A stretch of 64,000 nt of DNA from Shinella sp. PSBB067 (GCF_016839145.1 NZ_CP069303.1:496001-560000); one strand, 5' to 3'; positions 8,089-18,155 are shown, numbered from the stretch's first letter. The notes: generated by a model not told the origin, from the sequence alone. Translations and numbers: made by a program.

Positions 8089-8682
8089 TCACGGCTGCCT
8101 GTCGGCCGCCAGGAGCGAGAACATGACGTGGTCGCGCCACTGCCCGTTTATCTTCAGATACTCCCGAAGGTAGCCTTCCTGCTGAAAGCCGGCCTTTTCA
8201 AGGAGGCGTATGCTTCTTGTATTGTCTGGAATACAGGCTGCCTCGATACGGTGCAACTGAAGGCTCGAAAAGATATAGGGTATGGCGAGTTTCAGCGCGC
8301 CGAACATGTGGCCCTGGCCGGCATGGCGCTCGCCCATCCAGTAGCCGACCATGCAGCACTGCGCGGCCCCGCGCCTGATGTAGCCGACGGTGAGCCCGCC
8401 GAGCAGCGTCTTGTCCTCGCGGGCGAAGACGAGGAGCGGCACGGCCTGTCCGGAGGAGAATTCCTGCTCGTTCCTGACCACCCGGGCGCGGAAGGCGCTC
8501 TCGGTCAGTTCGTCGTTCCGCCAGGTCGGCTCCCACGGCTCGAGGAAGCGCCGGCTCTCCGAGCGCAGCGCATACCATTGGCGATAATCCTGGAAACGGG
8601 GCAGGCGAAGGAAATGCCGGTCCCCGGTCAGCTCGACGGTGTCGGACTGCCGTGACAGAAACCGAAAAACCGACCGTGTCAT
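8089..8682 (-). CDS. GNAT acetyltransferase, RimJ/RimL-like
   Basis: A 197-residue GNAT-fold acetyltransferase related to ribosomal-protein N-acetyltransferases. The acetyl-CoA loop region is seen in GYWMGERHAGQGHMFGALK and the C-terminal IEAACIPDNTRSIRLLEKAGF with QQEGYLREY is typical of RimJ/RimL homologues. The true substrate is unknown. GGAGG lies five bases before the ATG at 8682. In rhizobia this gene is commonly near the M16 peptidase and threonine synthase genes, as here. Confidence 0.88.
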   Translation of the reverse strand: MTRSVFRFLSRQSDTVELTGDRHFLRLPRFQDYRQWYALRSESRRFLEPWEPTWRNDELTESAFRARVVRNEQEFSSGQAVPLLVFAREDKTLLGGLTVGYIRRGAAQCCMVGYWMGERHAGQGHMFGALKLAIPYIFSSLQLHRIEAACIPDNTRSIRLLEKAGFQQEGYLREYLKINGQWRDHVMFSLLAADRQP

Positions 8683-8794
8683 CCAATCCTCCGCGCGCGC
8701 CGCCCCGTGGCGCGCATTCCCCGCAAGACTATGCCAGCAGGTTCGGCGCCGTCAAATGGTGTCGGGCGGGTTTGCGAAAAGGACGCCGGAAAAG

Positions 8795-8818
8795 ACAAAA
8801 CCCGCCTCGCGGCGGGTT
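8795..8818 (-). terminator. Rho-independent terminator after the DUF1127 gene
   Basis: AACCCGCC (8799-8806), loop of four bases, GGCGGGTT (8811-8818) is a perfect 8-bp stem. Read on the minus strand it is followed by TTTT, about 45 bases after the DUF1127 stop codon. Confidence 0.8.
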
Positions 8819-8864
8819 GCATCGTCTGGAAATGTGCCCTTCTGGGAAGGGCGAAGGCGCGTCC

Positions 8865-9014
8865 TCAGCCGAATACCAGGAAGCCCTTGACGGCGGACTG
8901 GATGTTCGAGCGCGAGATGCCGAGGTCCTGCAGGGCGCGGTCGTCGAGGGCGTTCAGTTCGCGCACGGCGCGGCGGTCGGCAGCGTTCTTCTTGAGCTTT
9001 GCGATGATGTTCAT
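8865..9014 (-). CDS. DUF1127 small protein
   Basis: A 49-residue protein of the DUF1127 (YjiS-like) family, recognised by the central arginine-rich RRAVRELNALDDRALQDLGISRSNI. Short rhizobial members of this family have been tied to phosphate and carbon metabolism and RNA binding, but no single function is fixed. The ATG at 9014 has AGGAG six bases upstream; an in-frame upstream extension lacks such a site. A clear terminator follows, so it is a single-gene transcript. Confidence 0.88.
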   Translation of the reverse strand: MNIIAKLKKNAADRRAVRELNALDDRALQDLGISRSNIQSAVKGFLVFG

Positions 9015-9140
9015 GGTCAACTCCTTCGGGTTGCCCACTATGTATGCGATCGCTTGCCCTTGGAAAATGCATATGCTTGCAGCAGAGGCATGCGCGCGTT
9101 GCATGGCGGCCGGAGACTGCCCGAAATGGAAGCAACCGGG

Positions 9141-9494
9141 CTACTCCAGGTCTTCCTGCGCGATCGTGCCGGTCACGTGGATGTCGGTCGTCTCCAGCCG
9201 GCCCGGCCCGAGATTGACGAACTTGTGCGGCACGCCCGCGGGACCGAACACGATCTGCCCCGCCACCGCCTCGATCTGCCGCTCGCCCACCGTGAAGAGC
9301 GCGCGGCCCTCGCGCACGATGAACACCTCGTCATAGGCATGCCGGTGGAGCCGCGGGCCGCGCCCGACCTCGTCCGTCGTGTAGAAGACCACGGAGACGT
9401 TCGTGCCGAGCCGCTTGCCCTCGAACTCGCCCTTCCAGGCGTCGGGCCGTTCGGCCCATTCGGCGCGCTCGATGAGTGCGGCGGTCTTCTCCAT
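9141..9494 (-). CDS. Small cupin-domain protein
   Basis: A 117-residue single-domain cupin. The first metal-binding motif is visible as RLHRHAYDEVFIVREGRA and the second as AGQIVFGPAGVPHKFVN, so a metal ion is probably bound by two His, one Glu and the last His. The enzyme activity is unknown. AGGAG precedes the ATG at 9494; the upstream in-frame extension overlaps the peptidase gene and is rejected. Confidence 0.85.
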   Translation of the reverse strand: MEKTAALIERAEWAERPDAWKGEFEGKRLGTNVSVVFYTTDEVGRGPRLHRHAYDEVFIVREGRALFTVGERQIEAVAGQIVFGPAGVPHKFVNLGPGRLETTDIHVTGTIAQEDLE

Positions 9495-9603
9495 GACGTC
9501 TTTCTCCTGCGGACATGCCACAAGGACGGTCAGGCCGCGCCTGTTCCGACAGCGTCGAGGATAGTCTTTGCCGGCTGGCCGTCCCGATCGTCGGGGGCGA
9601 GGC

Positions 9604-10896
9604 TCAGCTTGCCGCGCGCTCGATGGTCCCGCGCGACAGCGACCGTGCGATGTCGCCCGTCGGCACCAGATGCTCCAGCGGGCCGATGGCCGAGACCGTG
9701 GGCACCGTGTCGAAGAACAGCCGGCCGGCAAGGTCCGTCAGGCGCTCGATGGTGATGCCGGCAAGGCGCTCCATCAGTTCCTCGTTGGGGATCGGACGGC
9801 CGTAGAGCATCATCTGGCGGGCGATCTGGCCGGCGCGGGCGGCCGGGCTCTCCTGGCCCATCAGGAGCTGCGCGCGGATCTGCGCGCGGGCGCGCTCGAT
9901 TTCCTGCTGGTCGATCGATTCGGAGGTTTTCTTCAGCTCGTCGAAGATGACGGGCATCAGCTCGGGCAGGTTCTCGCCGCCCGTCGCGGCATGGATGCCG
10001 AAGATGCCGGTGTCCGAAAAGCCCCAGTGGAAGGCATAGATCGAGTAGCAAAGGCCCCGGTGCTCGCGCACCTCCTGGAAGAGGCGGGAGGACATGCCGC
10101 CGCCGAGGATGTTGGCGAGGATCTGCGAACAGTAGAAGTCGCGGGCATGGTAGGCCTTGCCCTCGAAGCCGAGCAGCACCTGCGCATCCATGAGGTCGCG
10201 CGTCTCGCGTATGTCGCCGCCGGTATAGCGGGCGGGCTCGAAGATCGGCGAGACCTTCGGCGCTGTCGGCAGCGAGGAAAACCGGCTTTCGACCTGGCGC
10301 ACGAATTCGTCGTGGTCCACCGCCCCGGCCGCGACGACGAACATGCGGTCCGTCGTGTAGTTGCGGTCGAGGTAGTTGCGGATCTCGCCCGGCGTGAAGG
10401 ACAGCACCGTGTCCGGCGTGCCGAGAATGGCGCGGCCGATGATCTGGCCGCGATAGGCGACCTCGGAGAACTTGTCGAACACCACGTCGTCGGGCGTGTC
10501 GTTCGCCGCACCGATCTCCTGGAGGATGACGTGCTTCTCGCGGCGAAGTTCCTCCTCGTCGAAGGCGGACTCCGTCAGGATGTCGGCGAGGATGTCGACC
10601 GCGAGCGGGACGTGGTCCTTCAGCACGCGGGCGTAGTAGGAGGTGGTCTCGGTCGAGGTGGCGGCGTTGACCTCGCCGCCGACATTCTCGATTTCCTCGG
10701 CGATCTGGCGGGCTGAGCGGCGCTCGGTGCCCTTGAAGGCCATGTGTTCGAGGAGATGGGCGATGCCGTGCTCGTCCGTGGTTTCGTTGCGTGAGCCTGA
10801 CTTGATCCAGACACCGAGAGCCACGCTCTCGAGATGGGGCATGTTTTCCGTCACCACGGTCAACCCGGACGAGAGCCGGGTGCACTCAACTTTCAT
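9604..10896 (-). CDS. M16 family zinc peptidase (processing-peptidase-like)
   Basis: A 430-residue member of the M16B family, related to the mitochondrial processing peptidase beta subunit and to bacterial PqqL-like enzymes. The inverted zinc motif HLLEH lies near residue 48 in GIAHLLEHMAFKGTE, with the downstream glutamate in the EEIENVGGEVNAATS region. The C-terminal M16 domain with GGGMSSRLFQEVREHRGLCY is present. It lies 20 bases after thrC on the same strand and is probably cotranscribed. Possible starts are 10896 (MKVECTRL, preferred), 10899 and a GTG at 10905. Confidence 0.92.
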   Translation of the reverse strand: MKVECTRLSSGLTVVTENMPHLESVALGVWIKSGSRNETTDEHGIAHLLEHMAFKGTERRSARQIAEEIENVGGEVNAATSTETTSYYARVLKDHVPLAVDILADILTESAFDEEELRREKHVILQEIGAANDTPDDVVFDKFSEVAYRGQIIGRAILGTPDTVLSFTPGEIRNYLDRNYTTDRMFVVAAGAVDHDEFVRQVESRFSSLPTAPKVSPIFEPARYTGGDIRETRDLMDAQVLLGFEGKAYHARDFYCSQILANILGGGMSSRLFQEVREHRGLCYSIYAFHWGFSDTGIFGIHAATGGENLPELMPVIFDELKKTSESIDQQEIERARAQIRAQLLMGQESPAARAGQIARQMMLYGRPIPNEELMERLAGITIERLTDLAGRLFFDTVPTVSAIGPLEHLVPTGDIARSLSRGTIERAAS

Positions 10897-10916
10897 CATG
10901 CGCACTTTCTGCGTTT

Positions 10917-12314
10917 CTAGCCACGAACACGCGTATGTTTCCCGATGAAGGCTTCCACCGCATCGAGCTTCGCATCGAGGACGTCGAACCGCTCCTCCCT
11001 TTGCATGAGGTCAGCAAGCCACGTCGGAAGCGCCGGGTCAATACCGCATGCCGATTTTACTGCGGCGGGGAATTTCGCCGGATGGGCGGTGGCGAGCGTC
11101 ACCATGGGCGCGTTCGGCTTCTCGTGCTTTGCGGCGACGAAGACGCCGATGGCCGAATGCGGGTCGAGCAGGTAGCCGGTGCGCTCCAGCGTCTCGCGGA
11201 TCGTCTGCGCCACCTGCTTTTCGGAGGCGCGACCGGCGCGGAACTCCTTGCGGATCGCCTTCAGCGCGGCCTCCTCGATGTCGAAGGCACCCGACTGCTT
11301 CAGGCTCGCCATGGCGCGGCGCACCGCCCCGGCATCGCGCCCGTGGGATTCGAACAGCAGCCGCTCGAAGTTCGACGAGATCTGGATGTCCATGGAGGGC
11401 GAGGTGGTGGCCCTGACGTCCTTCATCTCGTAGCGGCCGGTCTTCAGCGTGCGGGCGAGGATGTCGTTCTCGTTCGTCGCGATCACCAGCTTGTCGATGG
11501 GAAGGCCCATGCGCTTGGCGGCATAGCCGGCGAAGATGTCGCCGAAATTGCCGGTCGGCACGGTGAAGGAGATCTTGCGGTCCGGCCCGCCGAGCGCGAT
11601 GGCCGTGGTGAAATAGTAGACGATCTGGGCCATGATGCGCGCCCAGTTGATCGAGTTGACGCCGGAGAGCTTCACGCCGTCGCGGAACTTCGTGTCGTTG
11701 AACATCGCTTTCACGAGGTTCTGGCAGTCGTCGAAATTGCCCTTGACGGCCAGCGCGTGGACGTTCTTTTCCGTCGAGGTCGTCATCTGGCGCTGCTGCA
11801 CCGGCGAGACCTTGCCTTCCGGGAAGAGGATGAAGATGTCGGTGCGCTCGCGGCCGGCAAAGGCGTCGATGGCCGCGCCCCCGGTGTCGCCCGAAGTGGC
11901 GCCGACGATGGTGGCGCGCTCGCCGCGGACGGTCAGCGCATGGTCCATCAACCGGGCGAGGAGCTGCATCGCCACGTCCTTGAAGGCGAGCGTCGTGCCG
12001 TGGAAGAGCTCCATCACGAAGGAATTCGGCCCGGTCTGGACGAGCGGCGCGACCGCCGGGTGGCGGAAGGTGGCATAGGCCTCGTCGATCATCGCCCGGA
12101 ATTTATCGGCGGGAATGTCGCCCTCGACGAAGGGGGAAAGAACCGTGAAGGCGATCTCCTCGTAGGACTTGCCGCGCAGCGCCCGGATCGCCTTCTTCGA
12201 GAAGGTCGGCCATTGCCGCGGCACGTAGAGGCCGCCGTCGCGGGCAAGGCCCGCCAGCAGCGCATCGGAAAAGCCGAGGGAAGGGGCCTCGCCCCGCGTC
12301 GAAACATAGTCCAC
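10917..12314 (-). CDS. thrC: Threonine synthase
   Basis: PLP enzyme converting O-phospho-L-homoserine to threonine, the step after ThrB whose end opens the window. The PLP lysine is in FHGTTLAFKDVAMQ, the phosphate-binding stretch in ATSGDTGGAA, and FTVPTGNFGD is typical. I start at a GTG (12314) giving 465 residues, the usual length: the protein then begins VDYVSTRGEAPSLGF and AAGGA lies nine bases upstream. A longer in-frame extension to 12662 has no family similarity. It heads the thrC-peptidase unit. Confidence 0.95.
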   Translation of the reverse strand: MDYVSTRGEAPSLGFSDALLAGLARDGGLYVPRQWPTFSKKAIRALRGKSYEEIAFTVLSPFVEGDIPADKFRAMIDEAYATFRHPAVAPLVQTGPNSFVMELFHGTTLAFKDVAMQLLARLMDHALTVRGERATIVGATSGDTGGAAIDAFAGRERTDIFILFPEGKVSPVQQRQMTTSTEKNVHALAVKGNFDDCQNLVKAMFNDTKFRDGVKLSGVNSINWARIMAQIVYYFTTAIALGGPDRKISFTVPTGNFGDIFAGYAAKRMGLPIDKLVIATNENDILARTLKTGRYEMKDVRATTSPSMDIQISSNFERLLFESHGRDAGAVRRAMASLKQSGAFDIEEAALKAIRKEFRAGRASEKQVAQTIRETLERTGYLLDPHSAIGVFVAAKHEKPNAPMVTLATAHPAKFPAAVKSACGIDPALPTWLADLMQREERFDVLDAKLDAVEAFIGKHTRVRG

Positions 12315-12542
12315 GGTCACACGTCCTTGGAATTGCAAATGCCGTTGCGTCCCGCCGTCCGCGCTATCGGGGGCGGGCTCGTCCGAAATTATGCCGGCGG
12401 TTTCATTCGACAATCGATTTTTCGCCGCGCCGCTGCTATAGACCATCGCCAGGGGTCGTGAAAAGACCCGTGAAAGAGTTCCGAAAGGCTCGGACGCCGG
12501 GGGCGGGGCCTGATCGCAGGGGTAGAACGCAACGTGTTTGGA

Positions 12543-13109
12543 ATGACTGTCCGCCGTTTTCTCGGCATCTCCCTTCTCGCCGTCGTCGCCGGCTGCAACC
12601 AGACCGACAAGCCCGCCGACCTCGGCGTGACGAGCGATCCGTCCGGTGTGCAGACGGCCCACCAGCAGCAGACGCAGGTCGCCGTCGTGCAGGGATCGTG
12701 CCCGCAGGTCTTCCTGCGCGACGGCACCGCCGTTCTCCAGCGCTACGGCAAGGGCGCCAAGGACGACCCGCAGAACCTCGCCTACCAGGTGACGCTCGCC
12801 GACACGACGCGCCAGTGCGTGCTCAACGAAAGCCAGCTCGTCATGACCGTGATGGTGCAGGGCCGCGTCGTCATCGGCCCGGCGGGCGCCTCCGGCACCG
12901 TCAACGTGCCGATCCGCGTCTCGGTGCTCGACGGCACCAACTCGCTCTATTCCGAACTGGTGCAGTTCCCGGTCCAGATCCCCGCCGACGGCGGCGCGGG
13001 CCAGTTCATCTTCACGCAGGGCAATATCGTCGTTCCCGGCGGCTCGGGCGGCTTCACGAAGGTCTATGTCGGCTTCGAGGACGGCCCGGCGAAGAAGAAA
13101 AGGAACTAG
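12543..13109 (+). CDS. Predicted lipoprotein of unknown function
   Basis: A 188-residue protein with a lipoprotein signal: basic start MTVRRF, hydrophobic core GISLLAVVAG and the lipobox cysteine in VVAGCNQ. It should be anchored in a cell-envelope membrane. The mature part has two further cysteines (GSCPQVF, RQCVLNE) and a beta-rich C-terminal half with no motif I recognise. A GTG at 12534 is an alternative start. The stop codon TAG is the first three bases of the 104-bp dispersed repeat that follows. It is divergent from thrC. Confidence 0.75.
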   Translation: MTVRRFLGISLLAVVAGCNQTDKPADLGVTSDPSGVQTAHQQQTQVAVVQGSCPQVFLRDGTAVLQRYGKGAKDDPQNLAYQVTLADTTRQCVLNESQLVMTVMVQGRVVIGPAGASGTVNVPIRVSVLDGTNSLYSELVQFPVQIPADGGAGQFIFTQGNIVVPGGSGGFTKVYVGFEDGPAKKKRN

Positions 13110-13210
13110 AGCAATTCCAGCAAAAGTGCGCAGCGGTTTTGCGTCCGGAATTGCGTAGAAACAAAAGGATAGAGCATTTTCGCGATTCGAAGAAAAGCGG
13201 AAATGCTCTA
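13107..13210. repeat. 104-bp dispersed palindromic repeat, copy 1
   Basis: Starts TAGAGCAATTCC and ends in the inverted TGCTCTA. Two nested hairpins can form (GCAATTCC with GGAATTGC, and TAGAGC with GCTCTA). A copy differing at only two positions lies at 46606-46709. It resembles the intergenic mosaic elements of Rhizobiaceae. Its first three bases form the stop codon of the preceding lipoprotein gene. Confidence 0.85.
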
Positions 13211-13230
13211 GGACTCAAGCCCTTGTGCAA

Positions 13231-13261
13231 AAAGGCCGCGGAAGAGCATTCCGCGGCCTTT
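13231..13261. terminator. Strong bidirectional terminator
   Basis: AAAGGCCGCGGAA (13231-13243) and its exact complement (13249-13261) form a 13-bp stem with a 5-base loop. On the minus strand a run of five T follows; on the plus strand GCTTTT follows. It can end both the lipoprotein transcript and the convergent HAD gene. Confidence 0.88.
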
Positions 13262-13285
13262 GCTTTTCCAGGCGTTCGAACGGCG

Positions 13286-13975
13286 TCAGATCGCGTCCTG
13301 CCACTCCGCCAGCGCGGCAATCATGTCCGGCAGCTCGCTCATGCGCGAGATGACGGTTTCCGCGCCCGCTTCCGTCAGGCGGTCGGCATGGGAAGGATAG
13401 CTGTGCGAGGCGCCGGTGAAGCCGACGACGCGCATGCCGGCGGCCCGCGCCCCGGCGATGCCGTGCACCGAATCCTCGACGACCAGCGTGCGCGCCGGGT
13501 CGGCGCCGAACTGCCTCGCGCCGTGCAGGAAGATGTCCGGCTTCGGCTTCACCCGGTCGGGACCGAGGTCCTTCGCCGAATAGACATAGGGCCCGAATAC
13601 CTCCCGCAGCCCGACCTTCGTCAGCATCATGTCGAGGCGGTGCGAGGCGGAATTCGAGCAGATGCAATAGGGCTTGCGCACGCGCGAGAGCATCGCCTTG
13701 ACGCCATCGATGATCTTCACCTCCTGCGCGAGCCTGAGGTCGAGCAGCTTTTCCGACTTGTCGAGCAGGGAGGCCGAGAGCGGGATGGACGCCTCGCGCT
13801 CGATGGTGAGCAGGATATTGTGCCAGGTCATGCCGGCGAAGCGCTCGCCCATTTCCTCGGCGCCGATCGGATAGCCCGCATCGGTCAGCAGCGCCGATTC
13901 CACCTCCGCCGCGATGATTTCCGAATCGACCAGAACGCCGTCGCAGTCGAAGATGATGAGATCGAAACCGTTCAT
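13286..13975 (-). CDS. HAD-superfamily phosphatase
   Basis: A 229-residue HAD subfamily IA hydrolase of the phosphoglycolate phosphatase/beta-phosphoglucomutase type. Motif I is FDCDGVLVDSE with nucleophile Asp, motif II CSNSAS, motif III the lysine in RVKPKPDIF and motif IV VEDSVHG. A helical cap follows motif I. The substrate cannot be told from sequence. It is a single gene between a shared terminator and a 300-bp region that also holds the ccrM promoter. Confidence 0.88.
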   Translation of the reverse strand: MNGFDLIIFDCDGVLVDSEIIAAEVESALLTDAGYPIGAEEMGERFAGMTWHNILLTIEREASIPLSASLLDKSEKLLDLRLAQEVKIIDGVKAMLSRVRKPYCICSNSASHRLDMMLTKVGLREVFGPYVYSAKDLGPDRVKPKPDIFLHGARQFGADPARTLVVEDSVHGIAGARAAGMRVVGFTGASHSYPSHADRLTEAGAETVISRMSELPDMIAALAEWQDAI

Positions 13976-14111
13976 GAGCTGCTGTCTTTCGTAGGGGCGG
14001 TGCCGGCAGGGCCTGGAAAGGCCCGCATCTGGAACCGCGGAAGAACCGTGGGCGCACCCGCCCGTGAAGCCGCGGCTTCCCTACACGAAAGGGCGAATGC
14101 GGACAATTGCC

Positions 14112-14229
14112 GAATCGGGGAGGGAGCCATGCAGGACGCCGCAGAGCCGCGCCCGTCCGATGTCCGCACGAACGGATTTTGCTTTTTCTCCAAACCTTTC
14201 AGCCTTTGGTAACCATCTTCGGTAACCAT
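14112..14229 (+). promoter_or_regulatory. Upstream region of ccrM with a GANTC site and GGTAACCAT repeats
   Basis: The 301-bp gap 13976-14276 carries one GAATC (a GANTC methylation site, 14112-14116) and a direct repeat GGTAACCAT at 14208-14216 and 14221-14229. GTAACC resembles half of the CtrA box TTAACC, and ccrM is a CtrA target in Caulobacter, so these may be regulator sites. The spacing differs from the classic CtrA box, so this is a suggestion only. Confidence 0.35.
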
Positions 14230-14273
14230 GAGCACCATCAAGTTCCGTTCCGAGTAAGCGTATCAGCGAGTAA

Positions 14274-15407
<1,134 letters not shown>

Positions 15408-15433
15408 TCCGGCGACGTCCGACCCTTCCTCCA

Positions 15434-15476
15434 GCCGCGGCCTCCGGTGTTCCCTGCACCGGGGGCTGTGGCTTTT
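15434..15476 (+). terminator. Rho-independent terminator of ccrM
   Basis: GCCGCGGCCTCCGGTG (15434-15449) pairs over 16 positions, with a few G-T pairs, with 15457-15472 around a 7-base loop, and TTTT follows at 15473-15476. It lies 26 bases after the ccrM stop. Confidence 0.85.
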
Positions 15477-15709
15477 GACATGGGCGTTCAGGCTGGATGA
15501 GGGGCGGCCAAAAAGTGCGGCACACCTCTCGTGCCCCGTATATTTCCGGTGCCGCGTTCAATCCGTGTTAACCATCGCCCGCTTAGTGTGATCGGGCAAA
15601 CACATCAGGCCAAGCAACGGAAATCGTTGCGAAAGCCAGGGCCGATCAACCGGCCGGGCAGGCAGGATCTCGCTTTCCGGTTTTTGTACCTTCAGTCCCG
15701 GAAATGCGA
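15477..15709. other. Gene-free stretch after ccrM
   Basis: No convincing gene. It holds one CtrA-like half site TTAACCAT (15568-15575) with no gene start near it. A small RNA ending at the terminator at 15710-15741 is conceivable, but I see no clear promoter for one. Confidence 0.4.
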
Positions 15710-15741
15710 AAACGCCCGGAGCCGCAAGGCTCCGGGCGTTT
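15710..15741. terminator. Terminator after the mutY-HAD operon
   Basis: AAACGCCCGGAGCC (15710-15723), loop GCAA, and the exact complement (15728-15741) form a 14-bp stem. On the minus strand it lies 27 bases after the HAD stop and is followed by TCGCATTTCC, the stem itself ending in TTT. On the plus strand CGGTTTT follows. Confidence 0.82.
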
Positions 15742-15768
15742 CGGTTTTCGGGCTCATATGAAGTGCGG

Positions 15769-16386
15769 TCACAGCGCGATGCCGTGCGCGGCAAGGTCGC
15801 TCTTCAGCTTTTCCGGATCGGTGAACAGCACGGCGTTCCAGCCGGCAAGGCGCGCGCCGTCGACATTGGCCGGGGCGTCGTCGATGAAGAGCGTGTGCGC
15901 GGGCGAAAGGCCGAAGTCGCGGCTGTGCTTCTCGTAGATCGCAAGGTCCGGCTTTATGAGGCCGACCTCGCCCGAGACGGTGACGCCGCGCGGCATGTCG
16001 AGGAAGGGGAAGAGCTTGCGCGCCTCCCTGAACGTGTCGGCCGCGAAATTGGTCAGCATGGTGACGTCGCGCTCCTGCGAGATCAGCGTCTCCATGATCG
16101 CCACGCTCTCCACATAGGCGTGCGAGACCATCTCGTGCCAGTATTTGCGGAAGGCGCGGATATGCTCGATGCGGTCGGGAAACGCCTCGATCAGCAGCGC
16201 CTCGGCATCCTCCCATCCGCGCCCGCGGTCCTGCTCCAGGTTCCAGTCGTGCGTGCAGACATTGGCGAAGAACCAGTTGCGCTCCGCATCGTCCGGAATG
16301 AGCCGGGCGAAGGGGATATGCGGATCGTAATGGATCAGCACCCTGCCGATGTCGAAGACGATGTGTCGGATCTCGATGCTGCTCAT
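15769..16386 (-). CDS. HAD-IA hydrolase, YihX-like
   Basis: A 205-residue HAD subfamily IA protein. Motif I reads FDIGRVLIHYD, with Gly where many phosphatases have the second Asp, as in YihX-like sugar-phosphate phosphatases. Motif II is MLTNFA, the lysine of motif III is in LIKPDLAIYE and motif IV is FIDDAPANVDGA. The ATG at 16386 overlaps the mutY stop (ATGA), so it is coupled to mutY. The substrate is unknown. Confidence 0.88.
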   Translation of the reverse strand: MSSIEIRHIVFDIGRVLIHYDPHIPFARLIPDDAERNWFFANVCTHDWNLEQDRGRGWEDAEALLIEAFPDRIEHIRAFRKYWHEMVSHAYVESVAIMETLISQERDVTMLTNFAADTFREARKLFPFLDMPRGVTVSGEVGLIKPDLAIYEKHSRDFGLSPAHTLFIDDAPANVDGARLAGWNAVLFTDPEKLKSDLAAHGIAL

Positions 16387-17477
16387 GCTTTCCTCGCCTT
16401 TTGAAATGCGTCGGGTATGGCCTGTTTTATGGCCTTCTTCATGACGGTGGGCAGGGCCTCGCCGTCGAGCGTCTCCTTCGCCTGCCACCACCCGGCGCCG
16501 GCGCCCGCATCCCGCAAAACCATGGAACGGTAGACGCTGAGGCGCAACTCGAAATGCGTGAAGACATGGACGACGGTGCCGCAGGCCTGCCACGCGGCGG
16601 GAAAGGGCGCGGCGGAAACGCCCGTCTCGCCGTCGATCCGCGCCGTCCACGGGCTGCCCGGCACTTCCGTCATGCCGCCGAGAAGGCCGCTCTCCGCCCG
16701 CTTGCGCAGGAAGACGGCGCCGGTCTCGTCCTCGGCGATGAAGGCCGCGCCGAGCCGCACGGGCTTTTCCTTCCTCGCCGCCTTGCGCGGATAGAGTTCG
16801 GGATCCTCGCGCCCCAGCACCCGGCAGTCCGCATTGAGCGGACAGAGCGCGCAGGCCGGGCGGCGCGGCGTGCAGATCGTCGCGCCGAGATCCATCATCG
16901 CCTGGGCGAAGTCGCCCGGCCGGTCGTCCGGCGTCATCGCGGCCACCAGCGCGCGCATCTGCGGCTTTGCCGCCGGAAGCGGCGTCTCGATGGCGTGGAG
17001 GCGCGAGACGACGCGCTCGACATTGCCGTCGAGCACCGCGCTCCTGCGGTTGAAGGCGATGGCGGCGATGGCGGCGGCCGTATAGTCGCCGATGCCGGGC
17101 AGGGCCTTCAGGCCTTCCTCCGTATCGGGAAAGATGCCGCCATGCTCGAAGGCGACGGCCTCGGCGCATTTCTTGAGGTTGCGGGCGCGGGCGTAATAGC
17201 CGAGGCCCGCCCAGGACTTCATCACGTCCTCGTTGTCGGCGTTTGCGAGGTCCGTCACGGTCGGCCAGCGCGCGGTGAAGAGCGCGAAATAGGATTTGAC
17301 CGCCTGCACGGTCGTCTGCTGCAGCATGACCTCGGAAAGCCAGATGCGGTAGGGATCGGGCGCGATCCCCCGCGCCGCCATCGGCGGGCTCACCCGCCAC
17401 GGCAGGTCGCGGTGGTGCCGGTCGTACCAGGCAAGAATGAGGTCGGCAGGCGCCGCGGTCCGGTGGGGTTGGGTCAT
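16383..17477 (-). CDS. mutY: Adenine DNA glycosylase
   Basis: MutY removes adenine mispaired with 8-oxoguanine. The 364-residue protein has the helix-hairpin-helix LPGIGDYTAAAI, the catalytic Glu in SEVMLQQT and Asp in LDGNVERV, the four-cysteine iron-sulfur loop (C-x6-C-x2-C-x5-C, from CTPRRPACALC to ADC) and a C-terminal NUDIX-like domain that reads 8-oxoG. I start at MTQPHR (17477), the family-like start; an extension to 17540 would run into a dispersed repeat. It overlaps the HAD gene by four bases. Confidence 0.95.
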   Translation of the reverse strand: MTQPHRTAAPADLILAWYDRHHRDLPWRVSPPMAARGIAPDPYRIWLSEVMLQQTTVQAVKSYFALFTARWPTVTDLANADNEDVMKSWAGLGYYARARNLKKCAEAVAFEHGGIFPDTEEGLKALPGIGDYTAAAIAAIAFNRRSAVLDGNVERVVSRLHAIETPLPAAKPQMRALVAAMTPDDRPGDFAQAMMDLGATICTPRRPACALCPLNADCRVLGREDPELYPRKAARKEKPVRLGAAFIAEDETGAVFLRKRAESGLLGGMTEVPGSPWTARIDGETGVSAAPFPAAWQACGTVVHVFTHFELRLSVYRSMVLRDAGAGAGWWQAKETLDGEALPTVMKKAIKQAIPDAFQKARKA

Positions 17478-17524
17478 GAGGGCCTGAACGGGATCGGGGC
17501 GCTTCTTTTCGTGACGCAGCCGCG

Positions 17525-17561
17525 CGCAAAACCGCTGCACACTTTTGCTGGATTTGCTCTA
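17525..17561 (-). repeat. Partial copy of the dispersed repeat
   Basis: On the minus strand this 37-bp stretch matches the first module of the 104-bp repeat (TAGAGCAAATCCAGCAAAAG, then TGTGCAGCGGTTTTGCG) with few changes. It lies between mutY and the divergent DUF721 gene, in what should be the mutY promoter region. Confidence 0.6.
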
Positions 17562-17636
17562 TAACTGGCGGAGTGGTCCGCGATGTTCAAGGTGCCTTGC
17601 GGACAAAAAGGAATATTTTCCCGTAAGGGGTAAAAC

Positions 17637-18155
17637 GTGAACGCGAAAATGCCCGCACGCCAGTTAAGACGCGGTGTCGTCCAGATCAGCGAGGTCGCCA
17701 ACGGCCTCATAGATCCGGTGCTGGCCAAGCGCGCCGGCATCAACACGATGCTGCTCGGCTCGTGGGAGGAGATCGCCGGCGCCGAATTCGCCGAATGCAC
17801 GCGGCCCGAGCGCATCGCCTGGCCGCGCCGCGCCTCGGAAATGGCGGGAGAGGGGGGCGGCCACCAGCCCGGCGTGCTGACGATCGCCTGCGAGGGCGCG
17901 CGCGCGCTCTTCCTCAGCCACCAGCAGGGCGAGATCATCCAGCGCATCAACGGCTTCTTCGGTTTTCCCGCCGTCAACCAGGTCAGGATCGTGCAGAAGC
18001 CGGTGACCGTCCATATGCCCCATCGCGCACGCCCGCGTCCGCTGACGGGCGCGGCGGCGCGCCATCTCGACGAACTCGTCGACGGCATCGAGGGCGAAGC
18101 GCTGAAGGCCGCGCTCAAACGCCTCGGCACGGCCGTGCTCGGGCGGCGGCGCTGA
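17637..18155 (+). CDS. DUF721/DciA family protein
   Basis: A 172-residue protein of the DUF721 family, which includes DciA, the ancestral helper that loads the replicative helicase DnaB where DnaC is absent. The central region GVLTIACEGARALFLSHQQGEIIQRIN is the recognisable family part, and basic residues flank it. The start is GTG at 17637 with AAGGGG six bases upstream. It is divergent from mutY and is followed by the DsbA gene, a usual rhizobial order. The helicase-loader role is inferred from the family. Confidence 0.85.
   Translation: MNAKMPARQLRRGVVQISEVANGLIDPVLAKRAGINTMLLGSWEEIAGAEFAECTRPERIAWPRRASEMAGEGGGHQPGVLTIACEGARALFLSHQQGEIIQRINGFFGFPAVNQVRIVQKPVTVHMPHRARPRPLTGAAARHLDELVDGIEGEALKAALKRLGTAVLGRRR

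Noticed and set aside
15531..15761. Open frame of 76 codons in the gap after ccrM
   Set aside because: It runs through the terminator stem at 15710-15741 and has no ribosome site or recognisable composition.
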